Assembly: GCA_031281925.1 (NCBI GenBank)
Contig: JAITES010000143.1
Span: 1 to 18,710 of the forward strand
Source: Treponema sp.
GTDB taxonomy: Bacteria > Spirochaetota > Spirochaetia > Treponematales > Breznakiellaceae
Direction of reading: 5' to 3'
DNA: 18,710 bases
Shown piece after piece: positions 1 to 8,000 of the stretch. Under the pieces are notes generated by a model. It was not told the DNA's origin, searched no databases, and worked only from the letters and a program-made list of their open reading frames with translations. Position 1 is the first letter of the stretch; each line of letters opens with the position of its first letter. A program made the position numbers and the translations under genes.

Positions 1-173
1 TCTATCAGCGCCTCTTCGTATTCCAGATTTTTTACGGCTTCATCCGTCAGAGCATTTTTAAAAATAGCGCTGCTTATAATACCAAGAATGATAAGCGGAA
101 TAACAGCAAAAGGAATGAACACGAGAAGAATTTTTGTACGGATCGGCTTGTTTCGGATCAGACAGTTTAACAC
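1..173 (-). CDS. N-terminus of a membrane-anchored protein (partial, cut by window edge)
   Basis: An open frame starts at GTG 173 and runs off the left edge after 57 codons. It begins VLNCLIRNKPIRTKILLVF and has one strongly hydrophobic segment at about residues 14-36, preceded by a basic, Arg/Lys-rich stretch and followed by a polar, acidic stretch. That is the usual look of the first transmembrane anchor of a bacterial sensor or receptor (chemotaxis receptor, histidine kinase, GGDEF or similar), but no signalling domain is visible, so the function is unassigned. A purine-rich GGGGGA about 8 nt upstream could serve as ribosome site. It begins 21 nt after the rhomboid stop in the same direction, so it is probably co-transcribed with that gene. 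Confidence 0.5.
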   Translation of the reverse strand, partial: MLNCLIRNKPIRTKILLVFIPFAVIPLIILGIISSAIFKNALTDEAVKNLEYEEALI

Positions 174-194
174 CCCGCTTCCCCCGCCTGCGAA

Positions 195-752
195 TCAGGT
201 CCTGGGAGTTCTGAAAAACCCGAAGAGGCTCCCGCAGAAGCCGCCGACAATGTGGGCGAATTCAGAGATGTTGTTGGAAGAAAAAGAGTTAAACAGTTCC
301 CGGCCCAGATAGAGGATCTGAACCAGGATAAAGGTAAGGGGGATTTCCCCCTTGCTAAAGTTGGTAAAGCTCGCCAGGAGGATCATCATAAAGACCACCC
401 CGCTGGCGCCCATCAGGGCGGTGGAGAAAAAGATCGTATTGAGCACACCTGTAACCAGCGCGGTGATGAGGATCATCACGAGGAGGGGCCGGGAACCATA
501 GATCTCCTCCAGGATGGGCCCGATTAGGAGGATAAAGGAAAAATTGGAAAGCAGGTGAGTCCAGTTGGCATGGCCTGCCACGTGGGTAACAAGGGTTATC
601 CAGCAGCGCGGGTTTCCCACTCTAAAGCTTCCCCGGCCGGGAACCATGAACCAGTATTCGGCAAGGCCCGGCATGATATGGGACAGGAGGAGCACCGCCG
701 CGCTGACAAAGGCAAAGGTCAATACCGTTGGAGCGTTGTACTTTATCCTCAC
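195..752 (-). CDS. rhomboid-family intramembrane serine protease
   Basis: A polytopic inner-membrane protein of 185 residues with the rhomboid core: H66 and N70 in the THLLSN segment (oxyanion-side residues), the GASG motif with nucleophile S117, and H167 in EFAHIVGG as the catalytic partner. These fit a Ser-His dyad protease that cleaves transmembrane substrates; the substrate is unknown. Start choice: GTG at 752 shares a GTGA overlap with the stop of the upstream nuclease gene and has GGAG 8 nt upstream. An in-frame TTG at 773 would add seven residues without a better ribosome site. The length is that of a minimal six-helix bacterial rhomboid. It lies between xth and a membrane-protein gene on the same strand, likely one transcript. 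Family assignment is firm; substrate and biological role are not. Confidence 0.85.
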   Translation of the reverse strand: MRIKYNAPTVLTFAFVSAAVLLLSHIMPGLAEYWFMVPGRGSFRVGNPRCWITLVTHVAGHANWTHLLSNFSFILLIGPILEEIYGSRPLLVMILITALVTGVLNTIFFSTALMGASGVVFMMILLASFTNFSKGEIPLTFILVQILYLGRELFNSFSSNNISEFAHIVGGFCGSLFGFFRTPRT

Positions 753-1522
753 AATTCCAGCTCCACGGGGCAATGGTCGGAGCCTTCGACATCAGGACGG
801 ATAATGGAACGCTTCACCATGGGCAAAAAGGCCCTGTCCGTGCAGTGGTAATCGAGACGCCAGCCTACATTCCTCTCCCTGGCCCCCGCCCGGTAGCTCC
901 ACCAACTGTAATGGCCCGCTTCGCCGGGGTGAAAATGCCGGAATGTATCCACATGCCCCGCTGCGGTAAAGCTGTCCATCCAGGCCCTCTCCTCGGGCAG
1001 GTAGCCGGCGTTTCCTTCATTTTCCTTTGGCCGGGCAATATCGATGGGCGTATGGGCAATGTTGTAGTCTCCGCAGAGTACGAAATGCCGGCCTTTTTTG
1101 ACAAATCCGTTGCAGAGCTTTAGTATGGCGGCGCAAAAATCCAGCTTATAGGGAAGCCGGACTCCCTTGTCCTGGGAATTGGGAAAATAGGCGGAAATGA
1201 GGGTAAAATCCTTAAATTCAGCCTGAAGCACCCTCCCCTCATCATCAAATTCCGGGACACCCAGGGGTTTTATGTCGAGCGGCTGCTCTTTACTATAGAC
1301 GGCAACCCCCGCGTAGCCGGCCTTTTTGGCGCTGGCCCAGTACGAAAGGTATGGTTTTCCTTTTTTATCCACAGGCGTGATGAGTTCTTCATCAAGCTGA
1401 TCGGGCCGGGCCTTGGTTTCCTGAATACAGAGCATATCCGGGGATTCTTCCCGCAGCCAGGAGGCAAAGCCCCGTTTTTGAACAGCCCGTATTCCGTTGA
1501 CATTCCAGGACAAGATTCGCAT
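749..1522 (-). CDS. xth: exodeoxyribonuclease III (AP endonuclease, ExoA/Xth type)
   Basis: A 257-residue, cytosolic Mg-dependent nuclease of base excision repair that cuts the DNA backbone at abasic sites and trims damaged 3' ends. The exonuclease/endonuclease/phosphatase fold is shown by the start MRILSWNVNGIR (N7), the metal-binding E35 in CIQETKA, Y111 in ISAYFPN, D152 and N154 in CGDYNIAH, and the D249-H250 pair in GSDHCPVE near the C-terminus. Length and spacing of the motifs are normal, and nothing is missing. The ATG at 1522 gives the family-typical N-terminus. No Shine-Dalgarno precedes it, and a -10-like TATTAT ends only 5 nt upstream (see findings). It is divergent from clpS with a 42-bp gap and overlaps the rhomboid gene by 4 bp at its 3' end. 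Confidence 0.95.
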   Translation of the reverse strand: MRILSWNVNGIRAVQKRGFASWLREESPDMLCIQETKARPDQLDEELITPVDKKGKPYLSYWASAKKAGYAGVAVYSKEQPLDIKPLGVPEFDDEGRVLQAEFKDFTLISAYFPNSQDKGVRLPYKLDFCAAILKLCNGFVKKGRHFVLCGDYNIAHTPIDIARPKENEGNAGYLPEERAWMDSFTAAGHVDTFRHFHPGEAGHYSWWSYRAGARERNVGWRLDYHCTDRAFLPMVKRSIIRPDVEGSDHCPVELEL

Positions 1523-1532
1523 GATGTATAAT
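1497..1532 (+). promoter_or_regulatory. candidate sigma-70 promoter for clpS-clpA-aat
   Basis: TTGACA at 1497-1502 matches the -35 consensus exactly, and CATGAT at 1520-1525 follows after a 17-bp spacer. A full TATAAT also lies at 1527-1532, but at a 24-bp spacing that is too long for the same -35. The -35 lies inside the start of the divergent xth gene. Predicted transcription would begin about 30 nt before the clpS ATG. Inferred from sequence only. Confidence 0.35.
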
Positions 1533-1556
1533 ATATAGCAAAAGCTTGAAAAGCAA
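1528..1556 (-). promoter_or_regulatory. candidate promoter for xth
   Basis: Read on the minus strand, TTGCTT (1556-1551) and TATTAT (1533-1528) are 17 bp apart. The -10 ends 5 nt before the xth ATG at 1522, so transcription would begin at or next to the start codon. It overlaps the clpS control region, so the two promoters would share this 42-bp space. Confidence 0.4.
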
Positions 1557-1564
1557 GGGATTCC

Positions 1565-1876
1565 ATGCCGATTTTTGCAGGGGACGGCACCGAATTAGCC
1601 GAACGTACTACAGAAAAACTCAAGGAACCGGAAGAATACCGGGTTATTCTTCTCAACGATAACTATACCACCAGAGAATTTGTCGTCGAGATCCTCATGC
1701 TGATCTTCCAGAAGAGTTTTGAGGATGCAACCAGACTCATGCTTGACGTGCACCGCCGGGGCAAGGGGACTGCCGGGATCTATACCTACGATATTGCGGT
1801 AACAAAGGCCCAACAAGTCCATGAAATCGCAAAAAAATATGAATTCCCGCTCCGTTGTATAGTAGAAGAAGCATGA
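1565..1876 (+). CDS. clpS: ATP-dependent Clp protease adaptor ClpS
   Basis: A 103-residue cytosolic adaptor that binds N-terminal Leu, Phe, Tyr or Trp of substrates and hands them to ClpA (the bacterial N-recognin). After a flexible N-terminal tail of about 23 residues, the ClpS core runs from EEYRVILLNDNYTTREFV to the end. N31-D32 and H63 in LDVHRRGKG correspond to residues that hold the substrate alpha-amino group in E. coli ClpS. The position equivalent to E. coli D36 is Asn here (N33). Start ATG 1565 has AAGGGA at 1555-1560, a rather short 4-nt spacing. clpA follows 47 nt downstream, the usual adaptor-unfoldase pairing, and aat comes next, so N-degron recognition is the expected job. Confidence 0.93.
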   Translation: MPIFAGDGTELAERTTEKLKEPEEYRVILLNDNYTTREFVVEILMLIFQKSFEDATRLMLDVHRRGKGTAGIYTYDIAVTKAQQVHEIAKKYEFPLRCIVEEA

Positions 1877-1910
1877 ATTGATTATATTATACTGAGTAGT
1901 GGTTTTTTAT

Positions 1911-1916
1911 GGAGAG
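1911..1916 (+). promoter_or_regulatory. ribosome binding site that decides the clpA start
   Basis: GGAGAG sits 7 nt before ATG 1924. The upstream in-frame ATG at 1909 overlaps this site and has no good Shine-Dalgarno of its own, so 1924 is preferred. Confidence 0.6.
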
Positions 1917-1923
1917 CAAAAAA

Positions 1924-4299
1924 ATGAAGATATCGGGCCATGTACAGGCGATTATCAATGCCGCTTACAATGAAGCCAAACTGCGTAAGCATGAATATCT
2001 GACTCCGGAACATATACTTTACGCCGCACTCGCTTTCAATGATGTTCAGGATGTACTTGCCGCATGCGGGGCAAATCTTGAACAGATTAAATCCGGTATG
2101 GAGAATTTTTTTGAACAGAAAATCCCCCTTACCATCGATCAGGAACCTGCCCAGACTGCGGGTTTCCAGAGTGTCATAGAACGGGCGGTAATGCAGAGTC
2201 AGTCGGCCCAAAAGCAGATGCTTGATGTGGCCGATATTCTCGTTTCCCTCTTTGATGAAGAACGAAGCTATGCCGGTTACTACCTCCAGAAGGCGGGTGT
2301 AAGCCGTTACGATCTGCTCAATGTGCTTTCCCATGGAGGGGACGTGAGGGATGAGCCTTTCGGCTTCCAGAAAACCGGGCGTCCCGGCGATAATGATGGT
2401 CTCAAGGAAGGGTCTGCCGAAGATGATGCTGCCGACGGGCAAAAGGCAAGGGCCGGCAAGAAGAGCGCTCTTGAGCGTTTTGCCACCGAGTTGACCGGTC
2501 TTGCACGGGAAGGAAAGCTGGAGCCGGTTATCGGCCGGGAAGCGGAGCTGGACAGGACGGTGCAGGTGCTCTGCAGGCGGCTCAAGAACAACCCGGTGCA
2601 TGTGGGGGATTCGGGGGTGGGAAAAACAGCCATTACCGAAGGTCTTGCCCAGCGTATCGTGGCAGGGGATGTCCCGCCGGCCCTCAGGAATTTTGCCATT
2701 TATTGCCTGGATATGGGCGCTCTGGTTGCGGGAACCAAATACCGGGGGGATTTTGAAGAACGGATCAAACGGGTAATCGAGGAAATTCTAAAAAAGGAAA
2801 AGGCTATCCTCTTTATTGATGAGATACATACCCTGGTAGGGGCAGGCTCGGTATCCGGGGGCGCCCTGGATGCCTCAAACCTGCTCAAACCGGCGCTTAC
2901 AAGCGGGAAGATCCGCTGCATCGGCAGTACCCCGCATGAAGAATACAGCAAATTCGTTGATAAAGACCGGGCTCTTTCCCGGCGTTTTCAGAAAATCGAT
3001 ATCAATGAGCCTACGGAAAGCGACGCTATAGAGATTCTTAAGGGGTTAAAAACCAAGTATGAAGCGTACCACAGGGTTCGCTACAGCGATGATGCGGTGG
3101 AAGGAGCGGTAAAGCTTGCCGCCCAGTACATTACCGAACGGCGGCTTCCCGACAAGGCCATTGATGTGATAGATGAGGCGGGCGCCTGTGCCCGGATTGA
3201 AGCCTACAAGAAAGAGAAAAACGGTGAGGATGCGGAAGGCGAACTGAAGGATGCGCTGCAGACCGAAGAGTCGGTGCAGGAAGGTTCTGTCGAAATAATA
3301 GACATAGGGCTGTGCCTGATAGAATCTGTGGTGGCAAAAATTGCCCGTATTCCGGAACGTTCCGTGGGTGAAAGCGAAAAAGACAAGCTCAAGGGGCTTG
3401 AAGAGAAGCTGCGCAGGCGCATCTTCGGCCAGGATGAGGCGGTAAACGCCGTGGTTAAGGCGGTAAAGCGCAGCCGGGCGGGTTTCCGGGCCGATAACAA
3501 GCCGGTGGCGAATTTCCTCTTTGTAGGGCCCACGGGGGTCGGCAAGACGGAACTTGCCCGGAGTCTGGCGGATATTCTGGGAGTCCCCATGCACCGTTTC
3601 GACATGAGCGAGTACCAGGAGAAGCATACCGTATCCCGTTTGATCGGTTCGCCGCCCGGCTATGTCGGGTATGAAGACGGGGGCCTCCTCACCGATATTG
3701 TCCGCAAACAGCCGCATGGCGTGGTGCTTCTCGACGAAATCGAGAAGGCTCATCCGGATATTTATAACATACTTCTCCAGATCATGGACTACGCGACACT
3801 GACCGACAATAACGGACGCAAGGCGGATTTTAGAAATATCGTTCTTATCATGACCAGTAATGCCGGGGCCAGGGACATAGGGAAGAATCTTATCGGTTTC
3901 GGGGAACGGATTCTCGATGAATCGGCGGTTGACGGGGCTGTTGAAAAGCTCTTTACCCCGGAATTCCGCAACCGCCTTGATTCGGTTGTCCGTTTCGGCC
4001 ATCTGTCAAAGGAAATAATGGTCAACATCGTCCGCAAGGAACTGGACGCATTCGGCGCCCAGCTTGCGGAAAAACATGTCAGACTGGAACTGAGCGATAC
4101 CTGTGTTGAACAGCTTGCCGCCGAAGGTTACTCCAGGGAATTCGGCGCCCGCAATGTGGGGCGTCTTGTGGAAGAGAAGATCAAGAGTTTCTTTGTGGAC
4201 GAGGTACTCTTCGGTTCCCTGAGCGAAGGGGGCGCGGCCCGGGCGGATTACCGTGACGGAGAATACAGGATCGATATTCTGGAAAATGTAACGGCCTGA
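1924..4299 (+). CDS. clpA: ClpA-type AAA+ unfoldase (Clp protease ATP-binding subunit)
   Basis: A hexameric ATP-driven unfoldase that feeds proteins into ClpP. With the start at ATG 1924 it has 791 residues: a Clp N-domain (about 1-140, the ClpS docking site), an acidic, low-complexity linker (about 150-180), AAA domain 1 with Walker A GDSGVGKT (228-235) and Walker B FIDE (about 297-300), and AAA domain 2 with Walker A GPTGVGKT (535-542) and Walker B LLDE (about 602-605). The IGF tripeptide at 657-659 is at the place of the ClpP-docking loop. There is no long coiled-coil middle domain, which separates it from ClpB and ClpC. It is about 30 residues longer than E. coli ClpA, mainly from the linker and a charged insert between the AAA domains. 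An in-frame ATG at 1909 would add five residues. clpP is not in the window. Confidence 0.95.
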   Translation: MKISGHVQAIINAAYNEAKLRKHEYLTPEHILYAALAFNDVQDVLAACGANLEQIKSGMENFFEQKIPLTIDQEPAQTAGFQSVIERAVMQSQSAQKQMLDVADILVSLFDEERSYAGYYLQKAGVSRYDLLNVLSHGGDVRDEPFGFQKTGRPGDNDGLKEGSAEDDAADGQKARAGKKSALERFATELTGLAREGKLEPVIGREAELDRTVQVLCRRLKNNPVHVGDSGVGKTAITEGLAQRIVAGDVPPALRNFAIYCLDMGALVAGTKYRGDFEERIKRVIEEILKKEKAILFIDEIHTLVGAGSVSGGALDASNLLKPALTSGKIRCIGSTPHEEYSKFVDKDRALSRRFQKIDINEPTESDAIEILKGLKTKYEAYHRVRYSDDAVEGAVKLAAQYITERRLPDKAIDVIDEAGACARIEAYKKEKNGEDAEGELKDALQTEESVQEGSVEIIDIGLCLIESVVAKIARIPERSVGESEKDKLKGLEEKLRRRIFGQDEAVNAVVKAVKRSRAGFRADNKPVANFLFVGPTGVGKTELARSLADILGVPMHRFDMSEYQEKHTVSRLIGSPPGYVGYEDGGLLTDIVRKQPHGVVLLDEIEKAHPDIYNILLQIMDYATLTDNNGRKADFRNIVLIMTSNAGARDIGKNLIGFGERILDESAVDGAVEKLFTPEFRNRLDSVVRFGHLSKEIMVNIVRKELDAFGAQLAEKHVRLELSDTCVEQLAAEGYSREFGARNVGRLVEEKIKSFFVDEVLFGSLSEGGAARADYRDGEYRIDILENVTA

Positions 4300-4309
4300 C
4301 AGACTAATT

Positions 4310-5026
4310 ATGACAATAGGCCCCGATCCTGATTTTCCCTATATCACGGAAGCGGATCGTTACGCCTTCCCTCCTCCGGAAAACTGGGGTGACAGTATCA
4401 TTGCGGTGGGGGGAAACCTTTCGCCGGGAATGCTCCTTTCCGCGTATGAGCAGGGAATTTTCCCCTGGTACAACCCGGAAGATCCGCTGCTCTGGCAGTC
4501 CCCCGATCCCCGCTTTATAATTTATCCGGGCGGCCTCCATGTATCACAATCCATGGAGAAGCTTCTCAGGCAAAAAAAATACGAAATCAGTTTTGACAGG
4601 GACTTTCCCGCGGTGATACGGGCCTGTTCGCAGATACAGAGGCCGGGCCAGGGCGGCACCTGGATTACAAAAGATATAATCGAAGGCTACACGGAACTGC
4701 ACAGACTGGGTTATGCCCATTCCGCGGAAGCGCGTCTTGACGGAGAACTTGCCGGAGGCTGTTACGGTATCAGGCTGGGGCGCTGTTTTTTTGGGGAATC
4801 CATGTTTTCCGGAAGGCCGAATTCCTCCAAGGCGGCTTTTATCAGCCTGGCCCGCCGTCTCTTTGAAGATGATATTGCCTTTATCGACTGCCAGGTTCAT
4901 ACGGATCATCTTGAAAGCCTTGGAGGTGTGGAGATAAGCCGCACCTCTTATCTCAAACTGCTGTACAAAAATCTGGGTATGCGGGAAGAACACTGGGACA
5001 GAAGGGGAAGCTGGGACAGCGAATAG
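4310..5026 (+). CDS. aat: leucyl/phenylalanyl-tRNA-protein transferase
   Basis: A 238-residue cytosolic enzyme that moves Leu or Phe from aminoacyl-tRNA to the N-terminus of proteins beginning with Lys or Arg, creating primary destabilising residues for ClpS. Family motifs are present in order: AVGGNLSP, YEQGIFPWY, WQSPDPR, GTWIT, ELAGGCYGI, FFGESMFSG, and FIDCQVHTDHLESLGG near the C-terminus. Length is normal. The ATG lies 10 nt after the clpA stop with no clear Shine-Dalgarno, so translation is probably coupled to clpA. Following clpS and clpA on the same strand, it completes the marking, recognition and unfolding steps of the N-degron route. Its stop lies 2 bp from that of purL on the opposite strand, leaving no space for a terminator between the genes. 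Confidence 0.95.
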   Translation: MTIGPDPDFPYITEADRYAFPPPENWGDSIIAVGGNLSPGMLLSAYEQGIFPWYNPEDPLLWQSPDPRFIIYPGGLHVSQSMEKLLRQKKYEISFDRDFPAVIRACSQIQRPGQGGTWITKDIIEGYTELHRLGYAHSAEARLDGELAGGCYGIRLGRCFFGESMFSGRPNSSKAAFISLARRLFEDDIAFIDCQVHTDHLESLGGVEISRTSYLKLLYKNLGMREEHWDRRGSWDSE

Positions 5027-5028
5027 TT

Positions 5029-8000
5029 TCAGGAAAAGAAGGATACTGCGTTTTCAAAGAGATGCTGATCATGGTTTCCGCTTACATTTTTGTAACAGTG
5101 TTTACGCCAGCGTTCCGAATGGGCCATCTTTCCCAATACCCGGCCGTCCGGAGAGCTGATCGCCTCTACCGCATAAAATGAACCGTTGGGGTTATAGCGT
5201 CCGTCCATGGTCGGCCTTCCTTCAAGATCCGCATACTGGGCCGCAATCTGCCCCCCCGCGATAAGGTTCCGCATCATCTCTTCGCTGCACACAAAACGGC
5301 CTTCCCCATGGGAAACAGGAAGTGTGTGGATGTCGCCGGTTTTACAGCCCGAAAGCCAGGGAGATTTAACGCTGGAGATCCGGGTATGTACCAGCATGGA
5401 CTGGTGGCGGCCGATGGTATTAAAGGTAAGCGTAGGATTGTCCCCTGGGGAAGCGTCGCTCCCGCGCAGGGCGGCGGAGGGTTCAGGGCCGCTTTCCACA
5501 ATTCTTCCAAACGGAACAAGGCCCAGTTTGATTAGAGCCTGGAAACCGTTGCAGATCCCCAGCATGAGGCCGTCCCGTTTCTCCAGAAATTCATGTATAC
5601 TCTCTTTCAGCCGCGGATTGCGGAAAAATGCGGTAATGAATTTCCCTGAACCGTCAGGTTCGTCACCACCGGAAAATCCGCCGGGGATCACGATCATGCG
5701 GCTTTCCCGGATAAACTTTTCAGCTTTTTCAATGGAAAGGCTTACGTCTTCTTTTGTCAGATTCCGTATGATCAGGGGAAGGGCTTCCGCTCCTGCCCGT
5801 TCAAGGGCATAAATAGTATCATATTCGCAGTTTGTTCCGGGAAAAACAGGGATAAAGGCTTTCGGTTTTCCCGGGACGGGGAAAACGGATCTCCGCGCTC
5901 CGGCTTTTTCCGCGTAAGATATTACAGGCACTGTTTCTGCGTCTTCTTTTCCCAAGGGATATACGCCTTCCAGCACGGATTCCCATGTTTTTTGCAGGGA
6001 CAGAAGATCTGTTTCTTCATTGCCTGCAATAATACGGTATTGATCGATAGTGCGGCCAAGGAGGATCACCTCATCGCCTGAACCGGCTTCGGGTCCGTCC
6101 CCGGCAAGTTCCAAAACAAAGGAGCCGTAATTTTTGGTAAAGAGAAGCCCGGTATCAATACTGTCATCCAGACGGAGACCGATCCTGTTTCCCAGGCACA
6201 TCTTGAAGATCGCCTCCGCCGTTCCCCCGAATCCCGAAGCCCTGGCGGAAAGAACTTTCTTTTCCCGGATAAGGCTTTCCACATAGTCAAAAGTTTTTAC
6301 AAAGCTGCCTGCCTCACCCTTTATCAATACCACTGTGGAATGAGCCTTTTTGAATTCCCCAGAGACGATGTTTTCCGCGTTTCCCGTCGAGACGGCGAAG
6401 GAAACCAGGGTGGGCGGCACATGGAGATTCTCAAAGCTTCCCGACATGGAATCCTTGCCGCCTATTGCCGCAACGGAAAGCTCAAGCTGGGCATCCAGGC
6501 TGCCGAGCAGAGATGCAAGAGGTTTGGCCCAGCATTCCGGGCCTTTAAGTTTTTCAAAGTACTCCTGAAATGAAAGATAACATTCCTTCCGGCTGCCTCC
6601 CGCGGCAACAATCCTGGCAACCGATTCAATTACCGCCGAATATGAGCCGCAGTATGGATCCTGTTCGGTCAGATATGGGTCGCAGCCGTATGACATGAGT
6701 GAAACGGTATCCGTTTCTCCGTTTTCCACGGGGAAGAGCGCGGCCATGGCGTCTATGGGGCTTGCCTGGTATGTTCCGCCGCCGGGCATGAGAACTGTTC
6801 CCGCTCCTATGGTGGAGTCAAAACGTTCATAGAGTCCCTGCTGGGAAGAAACATTGAGGTTCTTTACAAGGTTTCGAAGACGCTCCTTCAGGGACAATTC
6901 GTTATTAAGGCAGGCGGCAGGGACTCCGGACTCTGCCGGCAGATTTACCGCCCTCTTCCCGATCCTTGCACCGGCATGTTTTTCGGCGCCGTTTGTATCA
7001 AGGAATTCACGGGCTATGTCAACAATGATTCTGTTGTCAAGACTCATGCGGAGTCTTTCTTCTGCCGTGACTTCCGCAATTACGGTTGCTTCAAGATTCT
7101 CTTCGGCCGCATAATCGAGAAAGGTTTCGGCATCACCGGGGGCAACGACTACCGCCATCCTCTCCTGCGATTCGCTTATTGCCAGTTCGGTTCCGTCGAG
7201 GCCCTCATACTTTCTGGGTATTTTGCCAAGGTCTATCTCCAGCCCCCGCGCCAGCTCTCCTACGGCAACCGAAACGCCGCCCGCGCCGAAATCGTTACAG
7301 CGTTTGATGAGACGGCTTACTTTTTCCTTGCGGAAAAGCCGCTGGAGTTTTCTCTCTTCGGGAGCGTTGCCCTTCTGCACTTCGGTTCCGCCGCTTTCGA
7401 GTGAGGAAAAGTTATGGGCTTTGGAAGAACCCGTAGCGCCTCCGCAGCCGTCCCTGCCGGTTCTGCCGCCCAAAAGAATAACAAGATCCCCCGCTTCCGG
7501 GCTTTTCCTCGTCACGTGCGATGCCGGAGCGGCTCCGAGAACCGCGCCCAGTTCCAGCCTCTTTGCCGCATAACCGGGATGGTAGATCTCCCGCACAAGT
7601 CCTGTCGCAAGCCCTATCTGGTTTCCGTAAGAGCTGTAGCCTGCCGCGGCTCCCGTTACGATTTTACGCTGGGGAAGCTTCCCCGGCAGGGTTTCTGCGG
7701 GGGGAGCGAGGGGATTGGCCGCCCCGCTGATCCGCATTGCCTGGTACACATAGCTTCTCCCGGAAAGGGGATCCCTGATTGCCCCTCCTATGCAGGTTGC
7801 GGCCCCGCCGAAGGGTTCGATCTCCGTAGGATGATTGTGGGTTTCATTCTTGAACATGAGGAGCCAGGGTTCAAGCCTTCCGTTTACATTGACCTTTACC
7901 TTTACGGAACACGCGTTGATCTCTTCGGATTCATCGAGAGAGGGCAGAAGTCCCTTTGTCTTCATGTAGCGTGCGCCGATTGTAGCCAGATCCATAAGTG

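Noticed and set aside
1877..1923. Internal promoter or terminator between clpS and clpA
   Set aside because: The AT-rich TATTATACT could be a -10, but no -35 sits at a proper distance and no hairpin is present; not strong enough to list.
3046..4002. Long open frame of 318 codons on the minus strand inside clpA
   Set aside because: It is antisense to the conserved second AAA domain of ClpA, shows no family motif, and has no ribosome site or neighbours. It is a by-product of codon use in clpA.
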